Positions 7,600-15,915 of a stretch of DNA of 64,000 nt are shown here, one piece after another. The DNA comes from Bacillota bacterium (lineage in GTDB: Bacteria; Bacillota; Clostridia; Peptostreptococcales; Anaerovoracaceae). Under the pieces are notes generated by a model that was not told the DNA's origin, did not search any database, and was given only the letters and a program-made list of their open reading frames with translations. The stretch covers positions 1 through 64,000 of the forward strand of contig JAHZHL010000005.1 in assembly GCA_019420305.1 (NCBI GenBank). Reading direction: 5' to 3'. The stretch's first letter is position 1, and each line of letters starts with the position of its first letter. The translations under genes and the position numbers were made by a program.

Positions 7600-9784
7600 A
7601 GCGGTAACTGAACGTATTAAACTGTGGGGGATCGTGCAGGGCGTCGGTTTTCGCCCCTTTGTCGCAAAAATCGCCGATCGGCTGGGAATGAAAGGTGAAG
7701 TTCTGAATATCGGAGGACTGGTTGAAATCACGGTAACGGATGTACCGGGACGGATCGACGCGTTTATCCGCGCGATTGAGGAGGAAAAGCCGGCGCCGGC
7801 TGAAATTGTCCATATCAAAAGAACGAGGGAGGAATTCTGTGAGTTCAGCTCGTTTACGATTCTGGACAGCGGATATGGAGATGATGAGGCTGCGATGATT
7901 CCGGCGGATCTGGCGATTTGTCCCCAGTGCTTAAAAGAATTGAGGGAGCCGGAGAACCCCCGGTACCGGCATCCGTTTATCAGCTGCATGATCTGCGGAC
8001 CTCGTTATACAATTATCGATCGGATTCCTTATGACAGAGAGAATACGACCATGATCGATTTTCCCATGTGTGACTTCTGCGAAGGAGAGTATACGGATCT
8101 TCACGATCGCAGATACCATGCGCAGACCATTTCTTGCCACCACTGCGGTCCGGTTTTGAGTATGTCTGCGGAGGAAGGAGCGCGATATTTAAAACACGGA
8201 GAAGTGATTGCCTTTAAAAGCATGGGAGGATATAATCTTCTCTGCGATCCGCTCAATGACAGCGCTGTGGCAAAGCTGCGGCAAATCAAAAAGAGAGAGC
8301 AGAAACCCTTTGCTGTGATGTTCCGGGACATGGAGCAGGTTCGCCAATTCTGTTACGTGTCCGAGACGGAAGAACGGCTTCTTACTTCATCGGCAAGACC
8401 GATTCTGTTGCTGGAGCACAGAACTTCGGATTCCAAGGAAATCAATAAGAGCCGTTTTATCGGTTCCTTCCTGCCGAGTATGGGAGCGCAGTATCTGCTG
8501 CTGGATCAGATCAGTCCACTGATTGTGACCAGCGCGAACCGGTCGGAAATGCCGATCATAAAAGATGACGAGGAGATGCGGGAACTGATGGACAGGGAAC
8601 CGCTGATCAAAGGAGCAATTTCCAATAAACGGAGAATTCAGGTGCGGGTAGACGATTCGGTTGCGAGGGTAATCGACGGGCAGCCGCAGATGATTCGCAG
8701 ATCGAAAGGGTACGCGCCGGTACCGCTTTATGTGAATACGGAATTCAAAGGGCAAATTCTGGCAGTAGGCGGGCAGCTCAAGAATTCCTTCGCCCTGACG
8801 AAAGGGCCGTTTGTCTATATGAGCCAGTACTTCGGGGATATGGACAGCGTGGAAAATCAGAAGATCTACGAAGAACAGACAGAACGCATGGGCAGGCTCT
8901 TCCGGATTCAACCCGGACTTGTAGTATGTGATCTGCATCCGCTGTATTATACAACTGCTTATGCGGAGCGGACAGGGCTGCCTCTTCTGAGAGTGCAGCA
9001 TCATCATGCCCATGTGGCGTCGGTTATGGCAGAACATGACTTGAAAGGGAAGGTGATTGGCGTCAGCTTTGACGGTACCGGATACGGAACAGACGGCGCT
9101 ATCTGGGGCGGCGAGTTCCTTCTGTGTGAGGGCGGCGAATTCGAGCGGATTGACCATCTCCGGTATGTAAAGATGCTGGGCGGCGATTCCTCCATGAAAG
9201 AAGGGTGGAAATCCGCGGTCAGCTATCTTTATGCTTGGGAAAATGGTTATATGCGGGAGAAAGACGGGATTGCGGTAGACCTGTCTGATATTATGGAATT
9301 CGCGGAAAGCCGCAGGGCAGAGAGGGACTGGCCGGGCGAGGAACTGGCGCGAAAGGCGCTGGATGCCGGAATCAATACCATTCAGAGTTCCAGCATGGGG
9401 CGCCTCTTTGACGGAGTGGCAGCGCTTCTGGGGATCAAAGAGCGGAACGATTACGAAGGTCAGTGCGCGATTATGCTCGAGGACGCGGCAGCCTGCGCGG
9501 AAAACAGCCCCGCGGGAAAGCTGGCTCTGACATTCCATCATCGGATTGCGGAACTGATTCTGAAGACCTGTCTACAGATTCGAAAAGAGCATGGTGTTTC
9601 CCAAGTCGCGCTTACAGGAGGCGTGTTTCAGAATAAAATTTTAATGGAAGAGAGCCTGATGCTTTTGAGGAAACATGGATTTTCTCCGTATTACAATGTT
9701 TCTGTAAGCCCCAATGACGGTGGAATCGCACTGGGACAGGCATATATTGCATTGAAACGGAAGGAGGCGGAGTATGGCAATTGA
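7592..9784 (+). CDS. hypF: Carbamoyltransferase HypF
   Basis: Makes the thiocarboxamide on HypE from carbamoyl phosphate and ATP, the source of the cyanide ligands of the hydrogenase active site. The 730 residues have the full family order. An acylphosphatase domain carries GIVQGVGFRP (about 10-19). Two zinc-finger-like Cys4 units follow (CPQC, CMIC, CDFC, CHHC). A YrdC-like domain comes next, then the Kae1/TobZ-like carbamoyltransferase domain with HHHAH (about 469). It starts inside hypB and ends inside the next gene, so it is tightly coupled. Confidence 0.96.
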   Translation: MNKAVTERIKLWGIVQGVGFRPFVAKIADRLGMKGEVLNIGGLVEITVTDVPGRIDAFIRAIEEEKPAPAEIVHIKRTREEFCEFSSFTILDSGYGDDEAAMIPADLAICPQCLKELREPENPRYRHPFISCMICGPRYTIIDRIPYDRENTTMIDFPMCDFCEGEYTDLHDRRYHAQTISCHHCGPVLSMSAEEGARYLKHGEVIAFKSMGGYNLLCDPLNDSAVAKLRQIKKREQKPFAVMFRDMEQVRQFCYVSETEERLLTSSARPILLLEHRTSDSKEINKSRFIGSFLPSMGAQYLLLDQISPLIVTSANRSEMPIIKDDEEMRELMDREPLIKGAISNKRRIQVRVDDSVARVIDGQPQMIRRSKGYAPVPLYVNTEFKGQILAVGGQLKNSFALTKGPFVYMSQYFGDMDSVENQKIYEEQTERMGRLFRIQPGLVVCDLHPLYYTTAYAERTGLPLLRVQHHHAHVASVMAEHDLKGKVIGVSFDGTGYGTDGAIWGGEFLLCEGGEFERIDHLRYVKMLGGDSSMKEGWKSAVSYLYAWENGYMREKDGIAVDLSDIMEFAESRRAERDWPGEELARKALDAGINTIQSSSMGRLFDGVAALLGIKERNDYEGQCAIMLEDAAACAENSPAGKLALTFHHRIAELILKTCLQIRKEHGVSQVALTGGVFQNKILMEESLMLLRKHGFSPYYNVSVSPNDGGIALGQAYIALKRKEAEYGN

Positions 9785-10256
9785 GAAAGTGCGGGAGTAT
9801 TTCAGAGCCTGCGGCATAGAGGAGCGGATTCAGGAGTTTGACGTGTCCAGCGCGACCGTTGAACTGGCGGCAAAAGCGGTGGGTGTAACTCCGGAGCGGA
9901 TCTGCAAGACGCTTTCCTTTGCGGATCCGGATGGAGGATGTATTCTGATTCAGACGGCAGGAGATGCTCGAATCAATAATGGAAAGTTTAAAAAGCAGTT
10001 TGGCTTTAAGGCAAAGATGCTTTCACCGGATCAGGTGCTGTCCTTCACAGGACATGCGGTTGGCGGGGTCTGCGCCTTTGCGGTTGAAAATGAAGATGTA
10101 AAAATTTACGCGGACGTGTCCTTAAAGCGTTTTGATACGGTTTTTCCGGCATGCGGCAGCGCGAACAGCGCGATTGAGCTGACTTGTGAGGAACTATATA
10201 AGTATTCCAGGGCGCTTTCCTGGATTGATGTCTGCAAGATACCGGAGGATGAGTAA
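9774..10256 (+). CDS. YbaK/EbsC-family aminoacyl-tRNA deacylase-like protein
   Basis: A 160-residue protein of the YbaK/ProX domain family, whose members hydrolyse mischarged Cys-, Ala- or related tRNAs. The family lysine is in KTLSF. GDARINNGKFKKQFG and GHAVGGVCAF match the conserved core. It overlaps hypF by 11 bases and ends one base before hypC, so it is embedded in the hyp operon, where such a gene is not expected. Specificity cannot be assigned. Its role in hydrogenase maturation, if any, is unknown; it may simply be a passenger. Confidence 0.85.
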   Translation: MAIEKVREYFRACGIEERIQEFDVSSATVELAAKAVGVTPERICKTLSFADPDGGCILIQTAGDARINNGKFKKQFGFKAKMLSPDQVLSFTGHAVGGVCAFAVENEDVKIYADVSLKRFDTVFPACGSANSAIELTCEELYKYSRALSWIDVCKIPEDE

Positions 10257-10257
10257 G

Positions 10258-10467
10258 ATGTGTGTAGCAATACCAGGAAAAGTGATTGAGACAGATGGAA
10301 CGACTGCACAGGTGGACTTTAAGGGAAACTTGGTTAAAGTAAATGTGGGTCTTGTAGATCCGCAGCCGGGTCAGTATGTTCTGGTTCATGCCGGATGCGC
10401 CATTGAAGTGATGGAAAAGGACAAGGCGGAAGAAATTATTGAGCTGTTTGCGGAACTGGAGGCATAA
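10258..10467 (+). CDS. hypC: Hydrogenase maturation chaperone HypC
   Basis: A 69-residue scaffold that, with HypD, carries the Fe(CN)2CO unit to the hydrogenase large subunit. The essential MCVAIPGKV N-terminus is intact, including Cys2, and the OB-fold core follows. ATG at 10258 lies one base after the stop of the YbaK-like gene. The AGGATGAG before it provides a modest ribosome binding site. Confidence 0.95.
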   Translation: MCVAIPGKVIETDGTTAQVDFKGNLVKVNVGLVDPQPGQYVLVHAGCAIEVMEKDKAEEIIELFAELEA

Positions 10468-10471
10468 AGAG

Positions 10472-11506
10472 GTGGATATTCAGAATGTAATCGATTATCT
10501 GAAGGCCTATGACGGGCCCCCCATCAAGCTGATGGAAGTCTGCGGCACCCATACAAGCAGTATTTTCAAAAATGGAATCCGCAGCCTGATTTCTCCGAAA
10601 ATTACACTGATTTCCGGACCGGGATGCCCGGTATGCGTTACGCCGACGGCCTATATCGATCAGTGCATCCGCTATGCGATGCAAGAAAATCATGTATTGC
10701 TGACTTTTGGCGATATGATGAAGGTGCCGGGAACAGAAGGAAGCCTTTCCGACATGAAGGGAAAAGGCGCGAAAGTGGAGTTGATGTACTCTCCTTTTGA
10801 AGCGGTTGAAAAAGCGGAAAGACACCCGGATATAACGTGGGTGGTAGCCGCGGTCGGCTTTGAAACTACCGCTCCTTCCTATGCGCTGATGATGCAGCAG
10901 GCTGTAGAGAAAGGAATCCGGAATATTCGTCTGGTGACAGCATTGAAAACCGTAATTCCGGCTCTGCGGTGGATCTGTGAAAATCAGATGGACATTGACG
11001 GATTCATCTGCCCGGGACATGTGAGTGTGATTATCGGAAGCAAACCGTATGAAGCTTTGGCTCGGGAATACAAAAAGCCCTTTGTGATTGCCGGCTTTGA
11101 GGCGGAACATATTCTGGCGGTTATTTACGATCTGGTAAGACAGATTGAGAAAAAAGAAGCAAAGGTAAAAAACCTGTATACAAACGCGGTTCATACGGCA
11201 GGAAACCAGAAAGCGCTGGATGTACTGAAGACTTATTTCGAACCGGGGCCCGCCATGTGGAGGGGGCTGGGAATGATTGAAAATTCCGGCCTGTATCTGA
11301 AAGATTCTTCTTATGACGGAGGAAGCAGGGGGCTGGTGCAGGATATGAAGCTTCCGGAAGGATGCCGGTGCGGGGATGTCATTGTAGGCAGGATCAATCC
11401 GGATCAGTGTCCGATGTTTAAAATCAAGTGCAGTCCTATGAACCCCTTTGGTCCGTGCATGGTATCGGCGGAAGGGGCCTGTGGAATCTGGTACCGGAAT
11501 AAATAG
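10472..11506 (+). CDS. hypD: Hydrogenase maturation iron-sulfur protein HypD
   Basis: Assembles the Fe(CN)2CO cofactor precursor with HypC and HypE. Motifs: MEVCGTHT near the N-terminus, GPGCPVCVTP, GFETTAPSYA, and the C-terminal cysteine region with CRCGDVIVG. The start is GTG at 10472, nine bases after GGAGG. This gives 344 residues, slightly below the family average. The in-frame upstream TTG would lie inside hypC and has no ribosome binding site. Confidence 0.95.
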   Translation: MDIQNVIDYLKAYDGPPIKLMEVCGTHTSSIFKNGIRSLISPKITLISGPGCPVCVTPTAYIDQCIRYAMQENHVLLTFGDMMKVPGTEGSLSDMKGKGAKVELMYSPFEAVEKAERHPDITWVVAAVGFETTAPSYALMMQQAVEKGIRNIRLVTALKTVIPALRWICENQMDIDGFICPGHVSVIIGSKPYEALAREYKKPFVIAGFEAEHILAVIYDLVRQIEKKEAKVKNLYTNAVHTAGNQKALDVLKTYFEPGPAMWRGLGMIENSGLYLKDSSYDGGSRGLVQDMKLPEGCRCGDVIVGRINPDQCPMFKIKCSPMNPFGPCMVSAEGACGIWYRNK

Positions 11507-11521
11507 AAATTGGAGGAACCC

Positions 11522-12502
11522 ATGAAAATTACGATGGCCCATGGGAGCGGAGGACGCACCTCGGCGGAACTCATGGAAGCAGTTTTTGGAAAACACTTTA
11601 AAAATCCCATTCTTGATAAAATGGAGGACGCGGCAGTCCTGGAACTTCACGGAAAGGCGGCTTTCAGCACCGACTCCTTTGTGGTGACACCCCTGGTGTT
11701 TAAAGGCGGCGACATTGGGAAGCTGTGTGTCTGCGGAACGGTTAACGATCTGCTGATGATGGGGGCCGAACCGAAGTACCTGACCTGCGGCTTTATTATG
11801 GAAGAGGGTCTGGAGATCGATCTTCTCGACCAAATCGTCCGCTCAATGGCGGCGCAGGCGCGGGAAGCGGGAGTCCTTATCGCGGCGGGGGATACAAAAG
11901 TCGTCGAAGGAAGCGGAGGTCTTTATATCAATACCACCGGAATCGGTCTGATTCCCGAGGGCAGAGATGTAAGCGCCGCAAACTGCAGGGCAGGCGACAA
12001 AATCCTTTTGTCCGGAAATCTGGGGGATCATCACGCCTGTATCCTCAGCGCCCGTATGGAAATTGACAACGAAATTCACAGTGACTGCGGATGCCTGAAG
12101 GATATTACCGAGGCGCTTTTCGGCGAGGGAATCGAAGTGCGCACGATGCGGGACGTAACAAGGGGCGGACTGGGAACGATCCTCAATGAAATCGCGGATA
12201 CTTCCCGCTGCAGGATTGAGCTTTCAGAAGAATCCATCCCAGTCAGCGATGAAGTGCGCGGATTTGCGGATATTCTGGGACTGGACCCGCTGTATATGGG
12301 AAATGAAGGAAAAATGGTCGCTGTCGTACCTGCGGCGCAGGCGGAAAAAGCGCTGGAGCTTATGCGCGGGACGGAACATGGAAAGGACGCGGCGATCATA
12401 GGTGAGATAAAAGAAGGGAATGGAACTTTTCTTACAACAAGGCTGGGCGCGAGCCGCGTGCTGGACGTGCTTTACGGCGAAGGCCTGCCGCGCATCTGCT
12501 GA
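11522..12502 (+). CDS. hypE: Hydrogenase maturation protein HypE
   Basis: An ATP-dependent dehydratase of the PurM/SelD superfamily that converts the C-terminal cysteine thiocarboxamide to thiocyanate. The C-terminus is PRIC, the exact carbamoyl acceptor tail. The N-terminus has HGSGGR and the ATP-binding region has FSTDSFVVTP. GGAGG lies five bases before ATG at 11522. This is the last gene of the hyp operon, 15 bases after hypD. It converges on the GntR gene with only nine bases between stops and no obvious terminator. Confidence 0.96.
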   Translation: MKITMAHGSGGRTSAELMEAVFGKHFKNPILDKMEDAAVLELHGKAAFSTDSFVVTPLVFKGGDIGKLCVCGTVNDLLMMGAEPKYLTCGFIMEEGLEIDLLDQIVRSMAAQAREAGVLIAAGDTKVVEGSGGLYINTTGIGLIPEGRDVSAANCRAGDKILLSGNLGDHHACILSARMEIDNEIHSDCGCLKDITEALFGEGIEVRTMRDVTRGGLGTILNEIADTSRCRIELSEESIPVSDEVRGFADILGLDPLYMGNEGKMVAVVPAAQAEKALELMRGTEHGKDAAIIGEIKEGNGTFLTTRLGASRVLDVLYGEGLPRIC

Positions 12503-12511
12503 CGCGCGGGG

Positions 12512-13162
12512 CTATTCGGTGACTTCCGTACAGGCCAGTTCCGGATTCCAGTGGGTTTCCTGAAGATATTTCAGTAGCCCGCTGGAGTCTTTTTTATAAA
12601 ACAAATCCAGAATCACACGATGCTCGGAATTGGTCGTATGCAGGACTTCTTTATCTTCACTGTCTGTAGAAAGGGCGTAAGTTTTGGAAACAAATTTGTT
12701 TTTCAGCTGTGACAGCACGCCGATGAGAACGTCATTTCCACATTCCTGCAGATAAATACTGTGAAAGATTTCCTGCTGCTTGTAATACATTTCGTAATTG
12801 CCGGAGTTGATGGCGAGCTCCATGCTGTCAATGTAAAAGGACATGTCCTTTAAGTGCTTTTCCGTAAGTTTCGGACAGGCAAGCTGCGCGGCCAGGCCGT
12901 CCAGGACGCCGATCACTTCATAAAGCTGGCGGGCCTCGGTCTCTTTCATCTGCTTGATGATAAATCCTTTTCTGGGAACGTTTTCTAAAACGCCTTCGCT
13001 GGAAAGCTGGATCAGAGCTTCCCGAACCGGCGTGCGGCTGATACTCAGCTCCCGACAGATTTCATTCTCGTTGATTTTTTCGCCGGGAACCAGTTCTTCC
13101 TTGGAAATCTGTTCCGCGATGTACTGATAGACATGATCCTTTAATGATAAAAATTTGTACAT
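12512..13162 (-). CDS. GntR-family (FadR/FCD type) regulator
   Basis: A 216-residue regulator with an N-terminal winged HTH (NENEICRELSISRTPVREAL) and a C-terminal all-helical FCD ligand domain containing metal-ligand histidines (EIFHSIY, SEHRV). It is divergent from the DDAH-like gene, with AT-rich palindromes between them, and probably controls that gene and perhaps the permease. GAGG precedes the ATG by nine bases. The effector is unknown; an arginine-derived metabolite is a reasonable guess from context. Confidence 0.88.
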   Translation of the reverse strand: MYKFLSLKDHVYQYIAEQISKEELVPGEKINENEICRELSISRTPVREALIQLSSEGVLENVPRKGFIIKQMKETEARQLYEVIGVLDGLAAQLACPKLTEKHLKDMSFYIDSMELAINSGNYEMYYKQQEIFHSIYLQECGNDVLIGVLSQLKNKFVSKTYALSTDSEDKEVLHTTNSEHRVILDLFYKKDSSGLLKYLQETHWNPELACTEVTE

Positions 13163-13193
13163 AGATTCAAACCTCTTTACGAATAGTAAGATT

Positions 13194-13203
13194 ATGATAT
13201 CAT
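13194..13203. promoter_or_regulatory. Palindrome in the GntR/DDAH intergenic region
   Basis: ATGATATCAT, extendable to TTATGATATCATTAA with one mismatch. It lies between the divergent GntR gene and the promoter of the DDAH-like gene and is a candidate GntR operator. Confidence 0.3.
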
Positions 13204-13224
13204 TAAATCATGGGAAAGGCAATG

Positions 13225-13255
13225 TTGACAGAATATAAAATATAATATATTATAT
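13225..13255 (+). promoter_or_regulatory. Promoter of the DDAH-like gene with overlapping palindrome
   Basis: TTGACA (13225-13230), 17 bp, TATTAT (13248-13253). A perfect 16-bp palindrome, ATATAATATATTATAT (13240-13255), covers the -10. A regulator bound there would block polymerase, which fits the divergent GntR gene. Confidence 0.7.
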
Positions 13256-13297
13256 ATTTAATAACATTCAGGAAACCGAAGAGGGAGGTAATCGACA

Positions 13298-14068
13298 ATG
13301 TTCAAAAATGTAATCGTAAGAAGACCGTGCAAAGCTATGGTAGACGGAATCACATCTGCCCCGGAACTTGGAAAGCCCGATTATGAACTGGCGCTGAAAC
13401 AGCATGATGACTATATCGCGGCTCTGAAAAAGTGCGGCGTGGAAGTAACGGTTCTGGAAGCGGACGAACGCTATCCGGATTCCTGCTTTGTGGAAGATCC
13501 GGCAGTTATCACAAGAAAATGCGCAATCATTACAAATCCGGGAGCTCCGTCCAGAAACGGAGAAAAGGATGAAATTATCGGCGCCGTAAGAAAATTCTTC
13601 CCGGAAGACAAGATCGAATATATCAAGGCTCCGGGAACGTTAGAAGGCGGCGACGTTATGATGGTGGGTGACCATTTCTATGTGGGACGTTCCGCGAGAA
13701 CCAATGAAGAGGGCATCAAACAGTTTATCGCGATTCTGGAAAAGCACGGACTCAGCGGCTCCGAAGTTCCTCTTGAAAAAGTGCTTCACCTGAAGACCGG
13801 AGTAAACTACATTGAGAACAATAACATGCTGGTATCCGGTGAATTTATTGATAAGCCGGATTTCGCGAAATACAATAAAATTGTAATTCCGGAAGAGGAA
13901 GCATATGCTGCCAACTGTATCTGGGTAAACGACAAAGTAATTGTACCGGAAGGATATCCGGCTGTAGAGAAGGCAGTAAAAGACGCGGGATATGAAGTTC
14001 TGCTGGTAGATACTTCCGAATACAGAAAGCTGGACGGTGGACTGAGCTGCCTGTCGCTGCGTTTCTAA
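13298..14068 (+). CDS. Dimethylarginine dimethylaminohydrolase / arginine deiminase-like enzyme
   Basis: A 256-residue enzyme of the guanidino-group-modifying superfamily (five-fold beta/alpha propeller). It hydrolyses methylated arginine, or arginine itself, to citrulline. The catalytic set is visible: FVEDPA (acid), LHLKTGVNYI (His) and the C-terminal nucleophile in GLSCLSLRF. The length matches DDAH rather than the ~400-residue ArcA. AGGGAGG lies about nine bases before the ATG. With the GntR regulator and permease it looks like an arginine or methylarginine utilisation unit. Substrate choice between these is open. Confidence 0.85.
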   Translation: MFKNVIVRRPCKAMVDGITSAPELGKPDYELALKQHDDYIAALKKCGVEVTVLEADERYPDSCFVEDPAVITRKCAIITNPGAPSRNGEKDEIIGAVRKFFPEDKIEYIKAPGTLEGGDVMMVGDHFYVGRSARTNEEGIKQFIAILEKHGLSGSEVPLEKVLHLKTGVNYIENNNMLVSGEFIDKPDFAKYNKIVIPEEEAYAANCIWVNDKVIVPEGYPAVEKAVKDAGYEVLLVDTSEYRKLDGGLSCLSLRF

Positions 14069-14088
14069 GAGACAAGCAAGAAGAGCCA

Positions 14089-14124
14089 AAAACCTGTATC
14101 CTTAGAACATGGATACGGGTTTTT
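14089..14124 (+). terminator. Terminator of the DDAH-like gene
   Basis: AACCTGTATCC pairs with GGATACGGGTT (one G-U) around a short loop, followed by TTTTCC and a further T-rich stretch. Confidence 0.8.
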
Positions 14125-14174
14125 CCTTTTTTTTGTGTGTTTTGTGTATAATTTATTCAAAGATGAGGAAAATA

Positions 14175-14203
14175 TTGACAGATAACTGCCCGTCGAATAT
14201 AAT
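14175..14203 (+). promoter_or_regulatory. Perfect-consensus promoter of the permease gene
   Basis: TTGACA (14175-14180), exactly 17 bp, TATAAT (14198-14203). This is the strongest sigma-A promoter in the window and predicts an untranslated leader of about 110 bases before the permease. Confidence 0.85.
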
Positions 14204-14206
14204 GAA

Positions 14207-14320
14207 ACTGTCAGAGCGAAAGAGCGGCTTTAAAAGCGTCCGGCCCTTGTCGTTTTGCGGCTCTCAACTGACAGGCAATTATACCTTTATTAAATGAATA
14301 AAAGAAGGACGTGAATTATT
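14207..14320 (+). promoter_or_regulatory. Structured 5' leader of the amino-acid permease
   Basis: CTGTCAG (about 14208) is complementary to CTGACAG (about 14268). AGAGC next to the first arm can pair with GCTCT near the second, closing a long imperfect stem over about 65 bases. I do not recognise a known riboswitch class. There is no clear terminator after it; the ribosome binding site AAGGACG follows about 30 bases downstream. It may be an unassigned cis-regulatory RNA. Confidence 0.4.
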
Positions 14321-15766
14321 ATGGAAAATCCAAAAGAAAAGGGGCTCGGCACGCTGAGGCTGACCATGTTCGGTATCGGGCTGATTCTGGCCAGCGGCGC
14401 TTTTGCGATTCCCGGAGATTTCGCGGCTGCGGGAGCGTATCCTCTGGCGTCGCTGATTGGATGGGGAATTACCGGCGTCGGAATGCTTTCCTTGTGTCTT
14501 TGTTATTTCCGGCTCAGTATTGTAAAACCGCAGCTTACCAGTGGGCTTTACACTTACGCGAGAGAAGGGTTTGGCGAGTTTATCGGGTTTTGTTCTGCCT
14601 GGGGGTACTGGATCAGCGCGATTCTGGCGCAGATTTCTTTCCTTACAATGCTGTTTTCCTCACTGGGGCATTTCTTCCCCGGTGCCTTTGGAGCCGGAAA
14701 CAATTTAACTTCAATTCTTACTGCGTCGGTGATCGTATGGGTGCTGGCTTTTCTCATTTCAAGAGGAATCAATCAGGCTGTGACGATTAATGTTATCGTG
14801 GTACTGGCAAAACTGCTGCCGATCCTCGTACTGCTGGTGGCGATTATCTTTGCCGGAGCGTTTGATCCCGATGTGTTTATGGCAAACTTTACCGGAGAGG
14901 ATTCCGGTATGACACTGATAGAACAGGTAAAGGGAACTACCTTTATCACCGTATGGATCTTCATCGGGATTGAAGGAGCGGTTGTAATTTCTCAGCGAGC
15001 GAAGACGACAAAGGACGCGGGAAGAGCGACCGTAATCTGCTTTCTGTGCATGCTGGCGCTGTATATGATGATATCCGTGCTGAGCATGGGTGTGCTTCCA
15101 ACGGAAGAGCTGGCGGAGCTTTCGACTCCTTCTATGGCTGGAGTACTGGAAGCGGTTGTCGGCAGCTGGGGCGCGACCCTGGTGAACGTAGCGGTGATCA
15201 TATCCATAGCGGGCGCGCTGTTTACCTATACGATTTTATGCGTGGACAGCGCTTACGCGCCGGCGTCAAAGGGGTGTTTTCCGAAGTTTTTCGCTAGAGT
15301 AAACGAGCGGGGGACCCCGGTTACCTCACTGTTGCTGTCAACGGTTGTAATTCAGATCTTTCTGATCATTATTTATTTTAATGATTCTACTTATCAGATC
15401 TGTTACTCTCTTTCCACCAGTATGATTATGTTCCCGTATTTCCTGTCCGGGCTGTATTGCCTGAAAATTACCTTCAAGGGTGAAACGCTGGAGGGACTCA
15501 GCGGCGGCGCGAAGGCAGGAACATGGATCATCGCCGTTATCGGCGCGGTATACGGAGCGTGGATGCTTTACGCCAGCGGCTGGCAGGCGGTATTATCTTC
15601 CGCGGTGCTGTTTGGACCGGGAATTTTGCTTTATGCCTATACACAAAGGCAGAAAGCAGAGAAAATTTTTCCAAGAGTGGTTGATACAGTTGCAGTTGTT
15701 GTGGTTGTCGTTGCGTTTGTTCTGTCAATCATGTTCATGGCAAACGGTACGATTCAGATGTTTTAG
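14321..15766 (+). CDS. APC-superfamily amino-acid permease or antiporter
   Basis: A 481-residue polytopic membrane protein with about 12-13 hydrophobic segments. The first helix contains GIGLILASGAFAIPGDFAAAGA, here with the substrate-binding glycine loop typical of APC carriers. It resembles arginine/ornithine and arginine/agmatine exchangers in length and in its N-terminal region. The position beside the DDAH-like gene suggests it imports or exchanges arginine, citrulline or ornithine. It has its own strong promoter and a structured leader and ends at a clear terminator. Confidence 0.85.
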   Translation: MENPKEKGLGTLRLTMFGIGLILASGAFAIPGDFAAAGAYPLASLIGWGITGVGMLSLCLCYFRLSIVKPQLTSGLYTYAREGFGEFIGFCSAWGYWISAILAQISFLTMLFSSLGHFFPGAFGAGNNLTSILTASVIVWVLAFLISRGINQAVTINVIVVLAKLLPILVLLVAIIFAGAFDPDVFMANFTGEDSGMTLIEQVKGTTFITVWIFIGIEGAVVISQRAKTTKDAGRATVICFLCMLALYMMISVLSMGVLPTEELAELSTPSMAGVLEAVVGSWGATLVNVAVIISIAGALFTYTILCVDSAYAPASKGCFPKFFARVNERGTPVTSLLLSTVVIQIFLIIIYFNDSTYQICYSLSTSMIMFPYFLSGLYCLKITFKGETLEGLSGGAKAGTWIIAVIGAVYGAWMLYASGWQAVLSSAVLFGPGILLYAYTQRQKAEKIFPRVVDTVAVVVVVVAFVLSIMFMANGTIQMF

Positions 15767-15799
15767 AAATTAAAGTTCACGAACTATGGGGCCGGACAG

Positions 15800-15841
15800 C
15801 CGGAACTGAAAGCATGCTTTTTTCGGTTCCGGTTTCTTTTT
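15800..15841 (+). terminator. Terminator of the permease gene
   Basis: CCGGAACTGAAA pairs with TTTCGGTTCCGG around a short loop, followed by TTTCTTTTT. Confidence 0.85.
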
Positions 15842-15915
15842 GAACAGACACTTGCCGGACGGGTCGGTACCCATATAATAAATGCAGCAAGGGAAGAGAA
15901 AAGAGGTAAAACCAT

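Noticed and set aside
8387..9541. Minus-strand open frame opposite hypF, and a similar one at 10436-11833 opposite hypD
   Set aside because: The translations show no domain, signal or motif. The plus-strand genes explain the conservation completely.
14109..14297. Open frame of 62 codons upstream of the permease
   Set aside because: It covers the terminator, promoter and structured leader. No ribosome binding site.
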